Positions 28,616-40,397 are shown, numbered from the stretch's first letter. The stretch: DNA of 64,000 nucleotides from Clostridiales bacterium (GCA_017620475.1 JAFZQI010000036.1:1-64000); one strand, 5' to 3'. Notes: generated from the letters alone by a model not told the origin. Made by a program: numbers and translations.

Positions 28616-29815
28616 ATGAGTACAGGATCTGAGTCTTTTGAGAATAGTCCCTGGGGACAGCGTTACATGATCCATCTGAAGAACAGAGATGAGATCTGTC
28701 TGCACGCGCTTTCTATTCTGCAGGCAGATCTCCTCTCCTGTTATCTTCCGGCATATTTATCAGAAGACGGATCCGAACTGGTCTTTGATCGAAGCGGATG
28801 TATTCCCTTATCGGAATTATCCGGTAAAGAAAAAACTTATGTGTATCACCACTATCGGCATCTTCTGACACAGTTTTTAACCGAGCTGATCCGTTCACTG
28901 GATTATTCCTTAAGTCCGAAAGGGATCTGCTGTCTGGAAGAAGATCTGTTATATAATCGGATCACACAAAAACTGGTTTGTATTTATCTTCCATTGACCA
29001 CCAAGCTTAAAGATGGTCTGGCACGCCTTTCCGACATCGATGAGCACGCGCTGGATGAGCTGCTTCACTTTCCGTACGAGAAAAAATGGATATCCTCTCC
29101 GGCGATGGAAAAACTTCACTCCTTTTTCCGGGCGGATGATGAAGCATCGGCTATACGTTACATCAACACGGATTTCTGGGAATGCAGAAGAGCGCTTCCC
29201 TCACGTCTTCGCAATCTATGCGGGATCTGGTTATTTCTTTTCGCGATGTATCTTTTCTGCTCCGGATTTATCGAGAACCGGTTTGAAGATACGATCCTAT
29301 CCGGGATAACAAGTGCGCTTTTCTTTGCCGGAACCTTCGCCATGATCCTGCTTCTGCTTCTCCACATACAGAAGTATAGTAAGGAGAACAAGTCCACATC
29401 TGAAGAAAAGACCAGGCGAAGAAAAACAAGAAATGCGCAAATGCTTTTCCCCAGACAAAATGAAGCTGTGAAGTCTGATCCGCTCGATATTTGTTCAGAT
29501 CCCGTACAGTTTATCGGAGGAGCCGGAAACAAAGGGAAAAATGCAGCAAGCCGGTTTACTGTCTGGACCAATGCATGTACTGTCGGTTTGGATGCGAATT
29601 GCTGTGAGATCTACATCGATCACCCGTCTTTGGACCTGCGTCATGCGGATATGGGAAGAGACGAGCACGGTTTCTTCGTCCGAAGCCTATCGACAGGTAA
29701 ACCGACATATGTTAACCGTCAGCGCCTTCGCCCGAACGAGAAGACGTATCTGAAAAACGGAGATCTGGTTGGGTTAGGAGATCTGGAATACGAGACGGTA
29801 TTCATTCATCACTGA
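28616..29815 (+). CDS. membrane protein with DUF6382-like N-terminal region and degenerate FHA domain
   Basis: A 399-residue protein: an N-terminal cytosolic region (1-190), two membrane helices (about 201-219 and 228-250), a basic linker (EEKTRRRKTRNAQ) and a C-terminal FHA-like domain (about 315-399) with DLRHADMGRD, YVNRQRL and LKNGDLVGLGD. The Ser-Arg usual for phosphothreonine recognition (SRxH) is replaced by DLRH, so binding may be altered. Such proteins are found next to Flp1/Tad genes in Clostridia, where the N-terminal region is called DUF6382 (from memory). Role unknown, possibly control of pilus assembly by phosphorylation. Confidence 0.75.
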   Translation: MSTGSESFENSPWGQRYMIHLKNRDEICLHALSILQADLLSCYLPAYLSEDGSELVFDRSGCIPLSELSGKEKTYVYHHYRHLLTQFLTELIRSLDYSLSPKGICCLEEDLLYNRITQKLVCIYLPLTTKLKDGLARLSDIDEHALDELLHFPYEKKWISSPAMEKLHSFFRADDEASAIRYINTDFWECRRALPSRLRNLCGIWLFLFAMYLFCSGFIENRFEDTILSGITSALFFAGTFAMILLLLLHIQKYSKENKSTSEEKTRRRKTRNAQMLFPRQNEAVKSDPLDICSDPVQFIGGAGNKGKNAASRFTVWTNACTVGLDANCCEIYIDHPSLDLRHADMGRDEHGFFVRSLSTGKPTYVNRQRLRPNEKTYLKNGDLVGLGDLEYETVFIHH

Positions 29816-29840
29816 TCAGCCGCTCATCACTGATCATTTT
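29813..29840 (+). terminator. weak terminator at the end of the Tad operon
   Basis: TGATCAG (29813-29819) pairs with CTGATCA (29830-29836) across a 10-base loop and is followed by TTTTCT. The stem begins with the TGA stop codon. The same bases form two copies of TCATCACTGATCA (29806-29818 and 29824-29836). Confidence 0.45.
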
Positions 29841-29848
29841 CTCATTCG

Positions 29849-30295
29849 TCACAGATCTTTTTTCTCGTTTTTCCACTCTTTAGCACTGGCCAGACGCGCT
29901 TTGGCACGCCGAATGGCATGACGGGCGTAAAGCCGCTGTTCTTCGGTAGATGTAACACTATTATATCGGGCTGTGGCACGATCGAGCGCCTGTTTTGCCC
30001 GGTCTTCATCGATTTTTTCCGGCCATTCGGCAGCATTACAGACGATGATGACCACATGCTGGCCGATCTCGGCAAAACCTTCCGAAATGACAAAACTTCT
30101 GCTTTCTCCGTCCACATCAAAACGGGCTATACCCGGAGTAATGGCCAGAACCAGTGGCGAATGTCCGGGCATGATACCGTACTGGCCATCCATCGCCGGG
30201 ATGACCACGCGTTCGATACGCCCTTCGAAAAACACATCGTAAGGCGTAACGACCTCAAGCATCATTTTCTTTGCCTTCTGTTCATTCGCTGCCAT
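29849..30295 (-). CDS. atpC: ATP synthase epsilon subunit
   Basis: A 148-residue F1 stalk subunit that regulates rotation. The N-terminal beta-sandwich has VVTPYDVFFEGRIERVVIPAMDGQYGIMPGHSPLVLAI. The C-terminal helical hairpin has RAKQALDRATARY and ARHAIRRAKARLASA. It is last in the atp operon, 8 bases after atpD. Confidence 0.95.
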   Translation of the reverse strand: MAANEQKAKKMMLEVVTPYDVFFEGRIERVVIPAMDGQYGIMPGHSPLVLAITPGIARFDVDGESRSFVISEGFAEIGQHVVIIVCNAAEWPEKIDEDRAKQALDRATARYNSVTSTEEQRLYARHAIRRAKARLASAKEWKNEKKDL

Positions 30296-30303
30296 GATCC
30301 ACC

Positions 30304-32636
<2,333 letters not shown>

Positions 32637-32642
32637 GACCCA

Positions 32643-34550
32643 TTATGCCTCACGATGCTGATATTCCTTATGTTCTGCAACGAACATCGCATGGTATTCC
32701 GCTTCGATCTCGTCGATCTCTTTCTTGGTATCGTCATCCAGTACACGGCTCTCGATAATGCGTTTCATGATCTCCGGATGCAGCACGGACATACGCTGGA
32801 TAAACTCCGTCACATACTCCTTCGCATCTTCCTTATCCAGGAAGGTCAGTTTCTCATTCGTTGCCAGATACAGCATCACGACCTGCTCATCCATCTGCAT
32901 GGGCGAGAACTGTTCCTGCTTGAGGATCTCATTTAAAATCTCACCGCGCTTTAACTGTTTCTGTGTATTGACATCCAGGTCGGAACCGAACTGGGCAAAT
33001 GCCGCCATTTCACGAGCCTGCGCCAGACTGATACGAAGCGGACCGGCGACCTTCTTCATCGCCTTGGTCTGGGCCGCACCGCCGACACGGGATACGGAAA
33101 GACCAACATTGATTGCAGGACGCTGACCGGCGAAGAACAGTTCCGATTCCAGATAGATCTGACCATCCGTGATGGAGATGACATTCGTAGGAATGTAAGC
33201 AGAGATATCGCCACTTAGTGTCTCGATGATCGGTAGTGCCGTCAAAGAACCTCCGCCCAGATCATCCGAGAGTTTCGCCGAACGCTCCAGAAGACGGGAA
33301 TGCAGATAGAATACATCACCCGGATAAGCTTCACGTCCCGGCGGACGGCGAAGCAGAAGCGAGATGGCACGATAGGCCTGCGCATGTTTAGAAAGGTCAT
33401 CGTACACGATCAGCACATCTTCGTGATCGTTATACATGAAATCTTCGGCAATGGCACATCCCGCGTAAGGCGCCACATACTGAAGCGATGCCGGCTGCGA
33501 AGCACTGGCCGCCACGATCACCGTATATTCCATTGCATTATACTGTTCCAAGGTCTTCGCGACTTGAACGATATTCGACATTTTCTGTCCGATCGCCACA
33601 TAGACGCACAGCACATTCTTACCACGCTGATTAATGATGGTATCGATGGCTATCGCCGTCTTACCGGTCTGTCTGTCGCCGATGATCAATTCACGCTGTC
33701 CGCGGCCGATCGGCGTCATGGCATCGATGGCCGTGATACCGGTCGAAAGAGGTTCACAGATCGGTGATCTGGAGATGATGCCCGGTGCCGGAGTCTCGAT
33801 CGGGCGTCTGCTGGTCGAACGGATAATTCCTTTTCCATCGATCGGATTACCCAGCGGGTCGACCACACGGCCGAGCATACCACGTCCAACCGGCACAGAT
33901 ACCGTCGTACCGGTACGATGGCACATGACACCTTCCACGACATCGCGGCACTCATTAAGAAGAACCACACCGACACTGTCTGTTTCCAGGTTCATGGCAA
34001 TACCATATGAGTTTTCAGAGAACATGATCAGCTCACTGGCCACACAGTTCTCAAGTCCGCTGACCTTGGCCACACCGTCACTGACGGAAATCACCTTTCC
34101 GACCTGTTCGACCTGGGATGCCAGAGCAAAATCAGAAAGGAGCTTCTCACGCTTCTGTTCCTGTTCCGGATCCTCGCCTTCCCACAGTTCATCGTCCTCG
34201 AAAAGCATCGCCGGACTTTCGTTAAAGTCAGCCAGCGCCTCTGTCAGAGAACGGTGGATCTCCGCCGCCTCATCCGGATCAGCGGATTGATCCGCGTCAG
34301 TTCCCCGATCCGTCTTAAGATGACGGGCAATACGGGACAGCTGACCTGCGAAACTGTAATCGTATTTCGTTCCCTGCGCATAGATCACATATCCGCCGAT
34401 CAGCGAGGAATCGGTTTCCTGCTGGATCGTATATCCCTGGATATGAAGATGCTCAGCGAAGCGGCGGGCGATCAGTGCCACCTTCTCCGGTGGCATGTCG
34501 TCCGAAGCCGTTACGATCCGTATAACTTCAAAACCACTATTGTTATTCAC
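32643..34550 (-). CDS. atpA: ATP synthase alpha subunit with fused delta C-terminal domain
   Basis: A 635-residue protein, about 130 longer than usual alpha. Residues 8-78 resemble the C-terminal beta domain of the delta subunit ([45 protein letters not shown]), including the DxSLIGG signature. A linker (79-92) leads to the alpha N-terminal helix (93-110), an acidic insert (111-135) and normal alpha from 148 ([16 protein letters not shown]), with Walker [10 protein letters not shown]. No separate atpH exists, and the six-helix N-terminal domain of delta, which binds the top of F1, is absent. The start is GTG at 34550, overlapping the atpF stop by 8 bases with AGAGGTG upstream. Confidence 0.93.
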   Translation of the reverse strand: MNNNSGFEVIRIVTASDDMPPEKVALIARRFAEHLHIQGYTIQQETDSSLIGGYVIYAQGTKYDYSFAGQLSRIARHLKTDRGTDADQSADPDEAAEIHRSLTEALADFNESPAMLFEDDELWEGEDPEQEQKREKLLSDFALASQVEQVGKVISVSDGVAKVSGLENCVASELIMFSENSYGIAMNLETDSVGVVLLNECRDVVEGVMCHRTGTTVSVPVGRGMLGRVVDPLGNPIDGKGIIRSTSRRPIETPAPGIISRSPICEPLSTGITAIDAMTPIGRGQRELIIGDRQTGKTAIAIDTIINQRGKNVLCVYVAIGQKMSNIVQVAKTLEQYNAMEYTVIVAASASQPASLQYVAPYAGCAIAEDFMYNDHEDVLIVYDDLSKHAQAYRAISLLLRRPPGREAYPGDVFYLHSRLLERSAKLSDDLGGGSLTALPIIETLSGDISAYIPTNVISITDGQIYLESELFFAGQRPAINVGLSVSRVGGAAQTKAMKKVAGPLRISLAQAREMAAFAQFGSDLDVNTQKQLKRGEILNEILKQEQFSPMQMDEQVVMLYLATNEKLTFLDKEDAKEYVTEFIQRMSVLHPEIMKRIIESRVLDDDTKKEIDEIEAEYHAMFVAEHKEYQHREA

Positions 34551-35151
34551 CGGTCTTCACCTCTGAGGACTGAAGTTCCTCCACCGCCTTGGCACGAAGA
34601 GAAGCTTCATCCACGCCTTTATCACAATTACTCATTACATGGCCGGCAATCGAAACCGCGAGATCAGCCACTTCATCCTTCATTTCTTCCATCATGGCCT
34701 TCTTGGTACGCTTTGCATCTTCTTCCGCACGATCACGGATATCCTGCGCTTCTTTTCTGGCCGTCTCGATGATGGTCTCCGACTGCTTCTCCGCCTGGGT
34801 CCTGGCATCGGCAATGATCTGCATCGCTTCTTCGTGAGAAGCATCCAGACGCTTGGTCGCCTCATCCAGTTTCTCCGTTGCCTGCTTGTTCTTCGCTTCC
34901 GCATCGGAGATGGAGTTGCCGATCGTTTCTTTCCGCTGATTGATCACCTTGATCAACGGCTTGAAAAGAACTTTCTTCAATATGAAATACGTCACCAGAA
35001 GTGTGGCGATCGTAACGATTCCCGTAACCAGATAATGTGCCATCTGATCCGGAGAAAGAAGCGAGCTTTCCTCCGCTTCTTCCGCAAGACGCATCAATGG
35101 CAGATCTTTGGCCATTGCCAGCAGTTTGGCTGCACAATACATAGCATTCAC
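34543..35151 (-). CDS. atpF: ATP synthase b subunit
   Basis: The 202-residue peripheral-stalk subunit. It has an unusual N-terminal extension of about 35 residues, a membrane helix (about 40-62, [21 protein letters not shown]), the conserved [27 protein letters not shown] start of the long coil and a 120-residue Lys/Glu/Ala-rich coiled coil ending [16 protein letters not shown]. It is longer than typical b (about 165). The extra length might compensate for the shortened delta, but this is inference. Confidence 0.93.
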   Translation of the reverse strand: MNAMYCAAKLLAMAKDLPLMRLAEEAEESSLLSPDQMAHYLVTGIVTIATLLVTYFILKKVLFKPLIKVINQRKETIGNSISDAEAKNKQATEKLDEATKRLDASHEEAMQIIADARTQAEKQSETIIETARKEAQDIRDRAEEDAKRTKKAMMEEMKDEVADLAVSIAGHVMSNCDKGVDEASLRAKAVEELQSSEVKTGE

Positions 35152-35161
35152 CTCGAACTAA

Positions 35162-35431
35162 TCAGAACGTAAAGATCAGAAGCAGACTTACAACGAGCGA
35201 GTAGATCGCAACAGACTCCATGAATACGATAGCGATCAGAAGCAGCGTCTGCAGTTTGCTGAACATCTCCGGCTGTCTTGCCGCACCTTCAAGTGCACGT
35301 CCGGCGGCAATACCGATACCGATGGTGGTACCCAGCGCACCAAGACCGATGGCAAGACCGGCACCAAAACCGGCAAGACCCTTCGGATCCATCGCGGCTA
35401 CATCCAGCAAAACTCTTGATAAACTAAACAT
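35162..35431 (-). CDS. atpE: ATP synthase c subunit
   Basis: An 89-residue double-helix proteolipid forming the rotor ring. Helix 1 has GAGLAIGLGALGTTIGIGIAAGRALEGAARQPE with the polar RQPE loop; helix 2 has the ion-binding Glu in VFMESVAIYSLVV. The Gln of the sodium motif in helix 1 is replaced by Ile (TIGIGIAAG), so proton coupling is more likely than sodium. The start MFSLSRV at 35431 has GGAGG upstream; the frame to 35458 is longer but lacks a site. Confidence 0.95.
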   Translation of the reverse strand: MFSLSRVLLDVAAMDPKGLAGFGAGLAIGLGALGTTIGIGIAAGRALEGAARQPEMFSKLQTLLLIAIVFMESVAIYSLVVSLLLIFTF

Positions 35432-35454
35432 TTTCTCTTCCTCCTTGAATATGT

Positions 35455-36333
35455 TCAAGCCGCTTTCTCCGCTTCAACAGCGGTCTTCGCGGCAGCTTCT
35501 TTCTCTGCTTTTTGTTTCAGCATCTCTTGTTTTCTTTCTTCGACAGCGTGAGCACTCTCTACGACCTCACCGATATATGAAGTCGTCAGGTAACAGAATA
35601 CGATAGCCTGCAGGATACCATCCATAAGGTCGAACCAGATGCTCAGTGTACCCGGGAGGAATATAGGAAGGACAAGACCTACAAACTCCATCAGGATAAA
35701 CGCACCGAATACATTACCGAAAAGACGAAGTGCCAGGGATACCGGCTTAATGAAGAAGTCGATGATCTTAAACGGAACCATGAACCCCTTCGGGTCGGTA
35801 AAAGATCTGCCCAGACCCTTAAGCCCGACAAACCGGATCGACATCACGATCACATAGGTGATCGCGAAGATCGCCAGAGCGAACGGAAATGCAATATTCT
35901 TTGCCGGCGGTGGCAGGTGGAACACGGCGATCAGGTTACACGAGATGATGAAAATACCCATGGTACCGATCATAGGAACGACCGCTTCCGCCTGTTTGTC
36001 ATTGAGGCCATAGTCCTTACAGACGCCGAAAAGGAGTCCGATCAGAGACTCCATCAGTGCCTGTCGGCCTGTCGGAACCATTTCTCTTTTGGATCCCATC
36101 CAGTAAAAGAGCAGACCTCCGGCGAGAACGGCGATCCACATGATGATGATCGCATCCGTGATCGGAACTCGATTTCCTCCCACGGACAAATAACCCTTCC
36201 ACTGAAGGATCGCCTCACGGATCTCTTCGCCGATGTTCACTCTTCCGAGATAGATCCCGAAGACATCTTTGATTTCCTCTACGAAGGCTTCCCAGAACCT
36301 CTGTCCCCAGGAAGCAGCAAGTACTACATTCAT
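35455..36333 (-). CDS. atpB: ATP synthase a subunit
   Basis: A 292-residue membrane subunit of the ion channel. The essential Arg lies in SLALRLFGNVFGAFILMEF and the last helices have AIVFCYLTTSYIGEVVE. A charged C-terminal tail of about 40 residues (EERKQEMLKQKAEKEAAAKT...) is not usual. The ATG at 36333 is 16 bases from the only GGAGG (36350-36354), longer than ideal; an ATT six bases upstream in frame would be better spaced, but is a rare start codon. It follows upp by 21 bases. Confidence 0.93.
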   Translation of the reverse strand: MNVVLAASWGQRFWEAFVEEIKDVFGIYLGRVNIGEEIREAILQWKGYLSVGGNRVPITDAIIIMWIAVLAGGLLFYWMGSKREMVPTGRQALMESLIGLLFGVCKDYGLNDKQAEAVVPMIGTMGIFIISCNLIAVFHLPPPAKNIAFPFALAIFAITYVIVMSIRFVGLKGLGRSFTDPKGFMVPFKIIDFFIKPVSLALRLFGNVFGAFILMEFVGLVLPIFLPGTLSIWFDLMDGILQAIVFCYLTTSYIGEVVESAHAVEERKQEMLKQKAEKEAAAKTAVEAEKAA

Positions 36334-36354
36334 AGGAATCGTTTCGAAACCTCC

Positions 36355-36984
36355 TTAGTTCGTCCCGAAGAGACGGTCACCGGCATCACCGAGACCCGGA
36401 ACGATGTATGCATGATCATTGAGTTTCTCATCCTTCGCCGCACAGAATACCGGTACATCCGGATGATCCTCTTTCAGTCTCTCGATTCCTTCCGGAGCGG
36501 AGATCAGGCAGACGAACTTGATATGCTGGATGCCACGATCCTTAAGGAATGTGATCGCCGCGGAAGAAGATCCGCCAGTCGCCAGCATCGGATCGAGAAC
36601 GATCACTTCACGGTCCACGATATCCTCCGGAAGCTTGCAGTAATACTCCACCGGCTTTAATGTATTCGGATCACGATAAAGACCGATATGTCCCACCTTC
36701 GCATTCGGAATGATGGAGAGCATACCGTCAACCATACCCAGACCCGCACGAAGGATCGGAACCAGCGCCACCTTCTTGCCGGCCAGTACTTTTGCAGTGG
36801 TCTTGGCCACCGGCGTCTCGATCTCTTTGTCGGTAAGCGGGAGGTCACGAGTCACCTCGTATGCCATGAGCATGGAGATCTCATGTACCAGCTCACGAAA
36901 CTCCTTCGTCGATGTGTTCTTGTCACGAAGCATGGAGATCTTGTGCTGAATCAGCGGATGATCAAATAAGAAAAACTGTGCCAT
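36355..36984 (-). CDS. upp: uracil phosphoribosyltransferase
   Basis: A 209-residue salvage enzyme that makes UMP from uracil and PRPP. Signatures are [36 protein letters not shown] and the PRPP loop [12 protein letters not shown], with the uracil-binding end [16 protein letters not shown]. It precedes the atp operon, a common Firmicutes order. Confidence 0.97.
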   Translation of the reverse strand: MAQFFLFDHPLIQHKISMLRDKNTSTKEFRELVHEISMLMAYEVTRDLPLTDKEIETPVAKTTAKVLAGKKVALVPILRAGLGMVDGMLSIIPNAKVGHIGLYRDPNTLKPVEYYCKLPEDIVDREVIVLDPMLATGGSSSAAITFLKDRGIQHIKFVCLISAPEGIERLKEDHPDVPVFCAAKDEKLNDHAYIVPGLGDAGDRLFGTN

Positions 36985-37004
36985 AGGTAATCCTCCCGAA
37001 ACGA

Positions 37005-37463
37005 TTATTTGAAAAGTTCTTTCTCTTGTTCTTTCATATCATTTACACGTGTCTGATGACGGCCGCCGTCAAAAGGCTCGTTCATGTATGCATCTACGAT
37101 TCCCAGCGCCAGGGAACTGCCGACTACGCGTGCGCCCATGGCGAGCACATTCGAATCATTATGCTGGCGGGCCATTCTGGCCATATACTCATTGGTGCAA
37201 AGCGCACAGCGGATGCCCGGGAACTTATTGGCCACCATGGAGATACCGATTCCGGTACCACAGATGACGATACCACGTTCAGCGCGCTCTTCGAGCACAT
37301 CCTTCGCCACTTTCTGTCCCGCAAGTACATAGCTGTACGGAACGTCTCCGGCGGTAGCTCCGCCCTCCACGATCGTGTGTCCCTGTTTCGCAAGATAATC
37401 CACTACGATCTTACGAAGCGCAAATCCTGCATGATCCGAAGCAATTGAAATGACCATTTTCAT
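37005..37463 (-). CDS. rpiB: ribose-5-phosphate isomerase B
   Basis: A 152-residue isomerase of ribose 5-phosphate and ribulose 5-phosphate. It has the RpiB/LacA family signatures [11 protein letters not shown], the active-site loop [25 protein letters not shown] with the catalytic Cys, and [17 protein letters not shown]. Together with upp it supplies or uses phosphoribosyl groups. Confidence 0.96.
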   Translation of the reverse strand: MKMVISIASDHAGFALRKIVVDYLAKQGHTIVEGGATAGDVPYSYVLAGQKVAKDVLEERAERGIVICGTGIGISMVANKFPGIRCALCTNEYMARMARQHNDSNVLAMGARVVGSSLALGIVDAYMNEPFDGGRHQTRVNDMKEQEKELFK

Positions 37464-37472
37464 TCCCCTCTT

Positions 37473-38753
37473 TCATTTGATATGCTTATGCGTAAATTTG
37501 CGGGTTCCATTGGAATAATCCGCAACGAGATTTCCGTTACCGCGGATCTTGTACTTATAGGTCACAAGACCCTCCAGTCCAACAGGTCCTCTTGCGTGAA
37601 GTTTGCTTGTACTGATACCCACCTCGGCGCCGAAACCGTATCTCAGACCATCCGAGAAGCGGGTAGAACAATTCCAGAACACATTACCGGAATCCACACG
37701 GTTCATGAACTCCTCCGCTGCCGCTTCGTCAGTCGTGACGATGGACTCCGTATGTCCGGATCCGAAACGGTTGATGTGTGCGATGGCTTCTTCCATATCC
37801 GCAACGACCTTCAGTGATACCTTATAGTCGAGATACTCGTGATGCCACTGCTCGACCGGGAGCACCTCCGGGAGGATCTCCTTTGTCTTTTCACATCCGT
37901 GAAGTTCCACATTCTTCTCTTTCAGTGCGTCGGCCAGTTTCGGCAGGAACGAGGACGCAATAGAATCATCCACCAGGATCGTCTCACATGCATTACACAC
38001 CGCCACATACTGAGTCTTGCTGTCTACGGCGATCCGAAGCGCCATCTCCGGATCCGCTTTCTCGTGGATATAAAGATGGCACACGCCATCCGCATGTCCC
38101 ATGACCGGAATCGACGAATGCTGCATGATATACTGTACAAATGCATTGGATCCTCTCGGGATGATCAGATCGATATACTGATCCAGCAGAAGCATCTCGG
38201 CGACATCATTACGTGTCTCCATCAGAACGATCCATCCCTTAGGAAGTCCGGCTTCCACAGAAGCTTTCTCAATCACATCGAAAAGCACCCGGTTACTGTT
38301 GACCGCTTCACTTCCGCCTTTGAGGCAGCAGGAATTACCGGACTTCAGCGCCAGGGACGCAATCTGCACCAGCGCGTCCGGACGTGACTCGAAAATAATA
38401 CCCAGAACTCCGATCGGGCAGGATACACGCGTCAGCACCAGGTCATCGTCCATCTCGGTCTTCATCAATTCTCTGCCCACCGGATCCGGAAGCTCCGTCA
38501 ATCCATGAAGGCCGGTAACAACGTCATTTAATTTGTGATCATCGAAGAGAAGTCTCTTCTGAAGCGGCATGGGAAGATCCGTCTCAGCTGCGTTCTTCAT
38601 ATCCTCCGCATTCGCTGCGAAGATCGCTTCTTTATTGGCAACAAGCGCATCCGCAATCGAAAGGAGCGCCTTATTCTTCACATCTGTCGGCAAAACCGCC
38701 ATCGCAAACGAGGCTTGCTTGGCTTCCTTCGCGCGCGTCTCAAAATCCGTCAT
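37473..38753 (-). CDS. proA: glutamate-5-semialdehyde dehydrogenase (gamma-glutamyl phosphate reductase)
   Basis: A 426-residue enzyme of proline synthesis. The catalytic Cys lies in QYVAVCNACETILV. Other signatures are GVLGIIFESRPDALVQIASLALKSGN, LKGGSEAVNSN, DLIIPRGSNAFVQYI and FWNCSTRFSDGLRYGFGAEVGISTSKLHARGPVG. It heads the long proA-rpiB-upp-atp operon. Its usual partner proB is not in the window. Only a weak AGG site precedes the ATG at 38753. Confidence 0.97.
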   Translation of the reverse strand: MTDFETRAKEAKQASFAMAVLPTDVKNKALLSIADALVANKEAIFAANAEDMKNAAETDLPMPLQKRLLFDDHKLNDVVTGLHGLTELPDPVGRELMKTEMDDDLVLTRVSCPIGVLGIIFESRPDALVQIASLALKSGNSCCLKGGSEAVNSNRVLFDVIEKASVEAGLPKGWIVLMETRNDVAEMLLLDQYIDLIIPRGSNAFVQYIMQHSSIPVMGHADGVCHLYIHEKADPEMALRIAVDSKTQYVAVCNACETILVDDSIASSFLPKLADALKEKNVELHGCEKTKEILPEVLPVEQWHHEYLDYKVSLKVVADMEEAIAHINRFGSGHTESIVTTDEAAAEEFMNRVDSGNVFWNCSTRFSDGLRYGFGAEVGISTSKLHARGPVGLEGLVTYKYKIRGNGNLVADYSNGTRKFTHKHIK

Positions 38754-38799
38754 ACCTTAACCTGCTCTTCCCTTAGTTTCCATTAGATTATTTCTCTAT

Positions 38800-38808
38800 A
38801 TTATATCA
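38800..38808 (-). promoter_or_regulatory. extended -10 promoter of the proA-atp operon
   Basis: TGATATAAT on the minus strand (TATAAT at 38800-38805), about 45 bases before the proA start, with a weak -35. Intergenic gaps of 9-21 bases downstream suggest that it may drive everything down to atpC. Confidence 0.55.
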
Positions 38809-38912
38809 GATTCCCATGTGTATGAACCGAGAACTTCCATCATTTTTGCACTTTCATTTCGAAAGGAAACGAAAGAAAACGAAGAGCATTTTTCATTTGA
38901 ATCGGCAAAAAG

Positions 38913-38979
38913 TTTTCCACAGGTTTTCCGAATTGTTGAACATAAAACCTGTGGAAAAAGTGGAAAAGTCTGTGGATAA
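38913..38979. other. cluster of DnaA-box-like sequences with a 15-bp inverted repeat
   Basis: TTTTCCACA (38913-38921), TGTGGAAAA (38950-38958) and TGTGGATAA (38971-38979); the last is a perfect DnaA box (TTATCCACA inverted) and the others differ by one base. The first two form the arms of a perfect 15-bp inverted repeat (TTTTCCACAGGTTTT at 38913-38927 against 38944-38958) with a 16-base spacer. It sits in the 417-base gene-free region 38754-39170, which is AT-rich toward proA. Candidate oriC-like, DnaA-titration or DnaA-regulatory site. Confidence 0.6.
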
Positions 38980-38981
38980 CT

Positions 38982-39010
38982 CAAAAACAAGGGTTTGCGC
39001 AAAACCCCTT
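38982..39010 (-). terminator. terminator of the sigA-rnf-rlmL operon
   Basis: AAGGGGTTTT-GCGC-AAACCCTT is nearly self-complementary and is followed on the minus strand by TTGTTTTTG. It lies about 160 bases beyond the methyltransferase stop. Confidence 0.5.
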
Positions 39011-39170
39011 TCTCAAAGCCCTGCAATTAGGCGGTGCCTCATTTGTCAAGTGCTTTTCGAAAAAACGCGGAAGTTTTTTCCAATCTTGAAATGTCGCGAT
39101 ATCAAGGGTTTCCAGCTTCTTTATTTCTGATTTGACATTTACGGTGTCCGTCTGTCGTGGACTTTCGTTT

Positions 39171-40379
39171 TTATTTTTCTCTCGGCGGCAGACGATAGTA
39201 ATTTGTCAATTGGCATCGAATGGAACCGTTATACAGTTTTCTTCTTTTATCTGCTTTTCGAGCGACCTGGTTTTCGAAAGAATCATCCGGCGTGATGACC
39301 GACAGCCGGATCCCTTTCCGGCAATATCCCTGACTGTCAAGATAGGTCCGGGCGATGCCTTTATAGATCTTCTGCGCCATTTCCGGGGTCAGAAGACGGC
39401 CGCCGTACGGGGGATTACAGAGGATCAGCTGGCGTCGCATATTCGTCCACTGCAAAAGCGCCTCCGGTGTCTGGTCGCAAAAATCACTGACCTTGAAACG
39501 CACAAAATCAGAAACGCCAGCCGCTTTTGCATTATTCTTCGCTGTCTGAACGGCCTTGGGATCTATGTCCGAACCGTAGAAATAAATATCATCCGTCGGC
39601 GACAGATCAGCCATATCCTGCGCCTCTTCTCTCGCGCGATCGTACACGGACTTTCCGATATATGGAAGGGCTTCTCCCGAGAAAGCACGGTGAAGGCCCG
39701 GGGCAATATTCAGCGCCATCATGGCCGCTTCGATCACGATAGTCCCCGAACCGCAGAACGGATCTACCAGCGCCTCTTCGCCGAAGAACTTATACTGTGC
39801 CGCGCTGACCATACCGGCGGCAAGTGTTTCCTTGATCGGCGCCTCATGCATGAGAGGACGGTATCCACGCTTATGCAATCCCTCGCCGGTAATATCGATC
39901 ATGACGCGGACGACATCTTTGACAATACCGAATACGATCTTGATCAGGCCTCTTTTCTCGTCCTCCTCGATCCGGACGTCTTCCGAGACATGGCGGGAAG
40001 TCTGGAGGGACTTTACGATGGCTTTCTTTGCCAGGCTTTGGCATGCAGGGATTCCGAAAAGCTTGGAATCACGGGAATATCCGTTTACATGGAACGCCGC
40101 GCCGCTCGGGATCCAGCTGTCCCATTTCATCGCAGAAAAACCGTCAAAGAAGGCTTCAAACGTTTCCGCTTCAAAAGTTTCGATCGACAGAAGAACGCGT
40201 TCTCCCCTGCGGCACCAAAGGCAGACCCGTGCCGCATCCGAAGCCATCTTCCCCGGCGTGGTGGAAAGAAGGATCTGTCCATCTGTAACCGTCATATCCT
40301 CTTTCCTGTATCCGATATTTTCCAGATCCTCTACGCAGTAGTGTTCCAATCCGAAAAGGCAGGTAATTACGATCTGCAT
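39171..40379 (-). CDS. rlmL: THUMP-domain class I RNA methyltransferase, RlmL/YpsC-like
   Basis: A 402-residue SAM-dependent methyltransferase expected to make N2-methylguanosine in 23S rRNA (RlmL-type). Domains: ferredoxin-like and THUMP region (about 1-165), then a Rossmann methyltransferase with DPFCGSGTIVIEAAMMA (SAM site), FYGSDIDPKAVQTAKNNAKAAG and the catalytic LILCNPPYGGRL motif for base N-methylation. Start MQIVIT at 40379 has AAGGAGAG 6 bases upstream. It is last in the sigA-rnf transcript. Confidence 0.9.
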   Translation of the reverse strand: MQIVITCLFGLEHYCVEDLENIGYRKEDMTVTDGQILLSTTPGKMASDAARVCLWCRRGERVLLSIETFEAETFEAFFDGFSAMKWDSWIPSGAAFHVNGYSRDSKLFGIPACQSLAKKAIVKSLQTSRHVSEDVRIEEDEKRGLIKIVFGIVKDVVRVMIDITGEGLHKRGYRPLMHEAPIKETLAAGMVSAAQYKFFGEEALVDPFCGSGTIVIEAAMMALNIAPGLHRAFSGEALPYIGKSVYDRAREEAQDMADLSPTDDIYFYGSDIDPKAVQTAKNNAKAAGVSDFVRFKVSDFCDQTPEALLQWTNMRRQLILCNPPYGGRLLTPEMAQKIYKGIARTYLDSQGYCRKGIRLSVITPDDSFENQVARKADKRRKLYNGSIRCQLTNYYRLPPREK

Positions 40380-40397
40380 ATCTCTCTCCTTTGGCAA

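Noticed and set aside
35162..35431. Sodium-coupled ATP synthase c ring
   Set aside because: Helix 2 has the ES pair seen in sodium types, but the helix 1 Gln ligand is Ile, so sodium binding is not supported.
38754..39170. Definite chromosomal origin
   Set aside because: DnaA boxes are present, but genes on both sides run in the same direction and dnaA/dnaN are not adjacent, so only a candidate DnaA site is reported.
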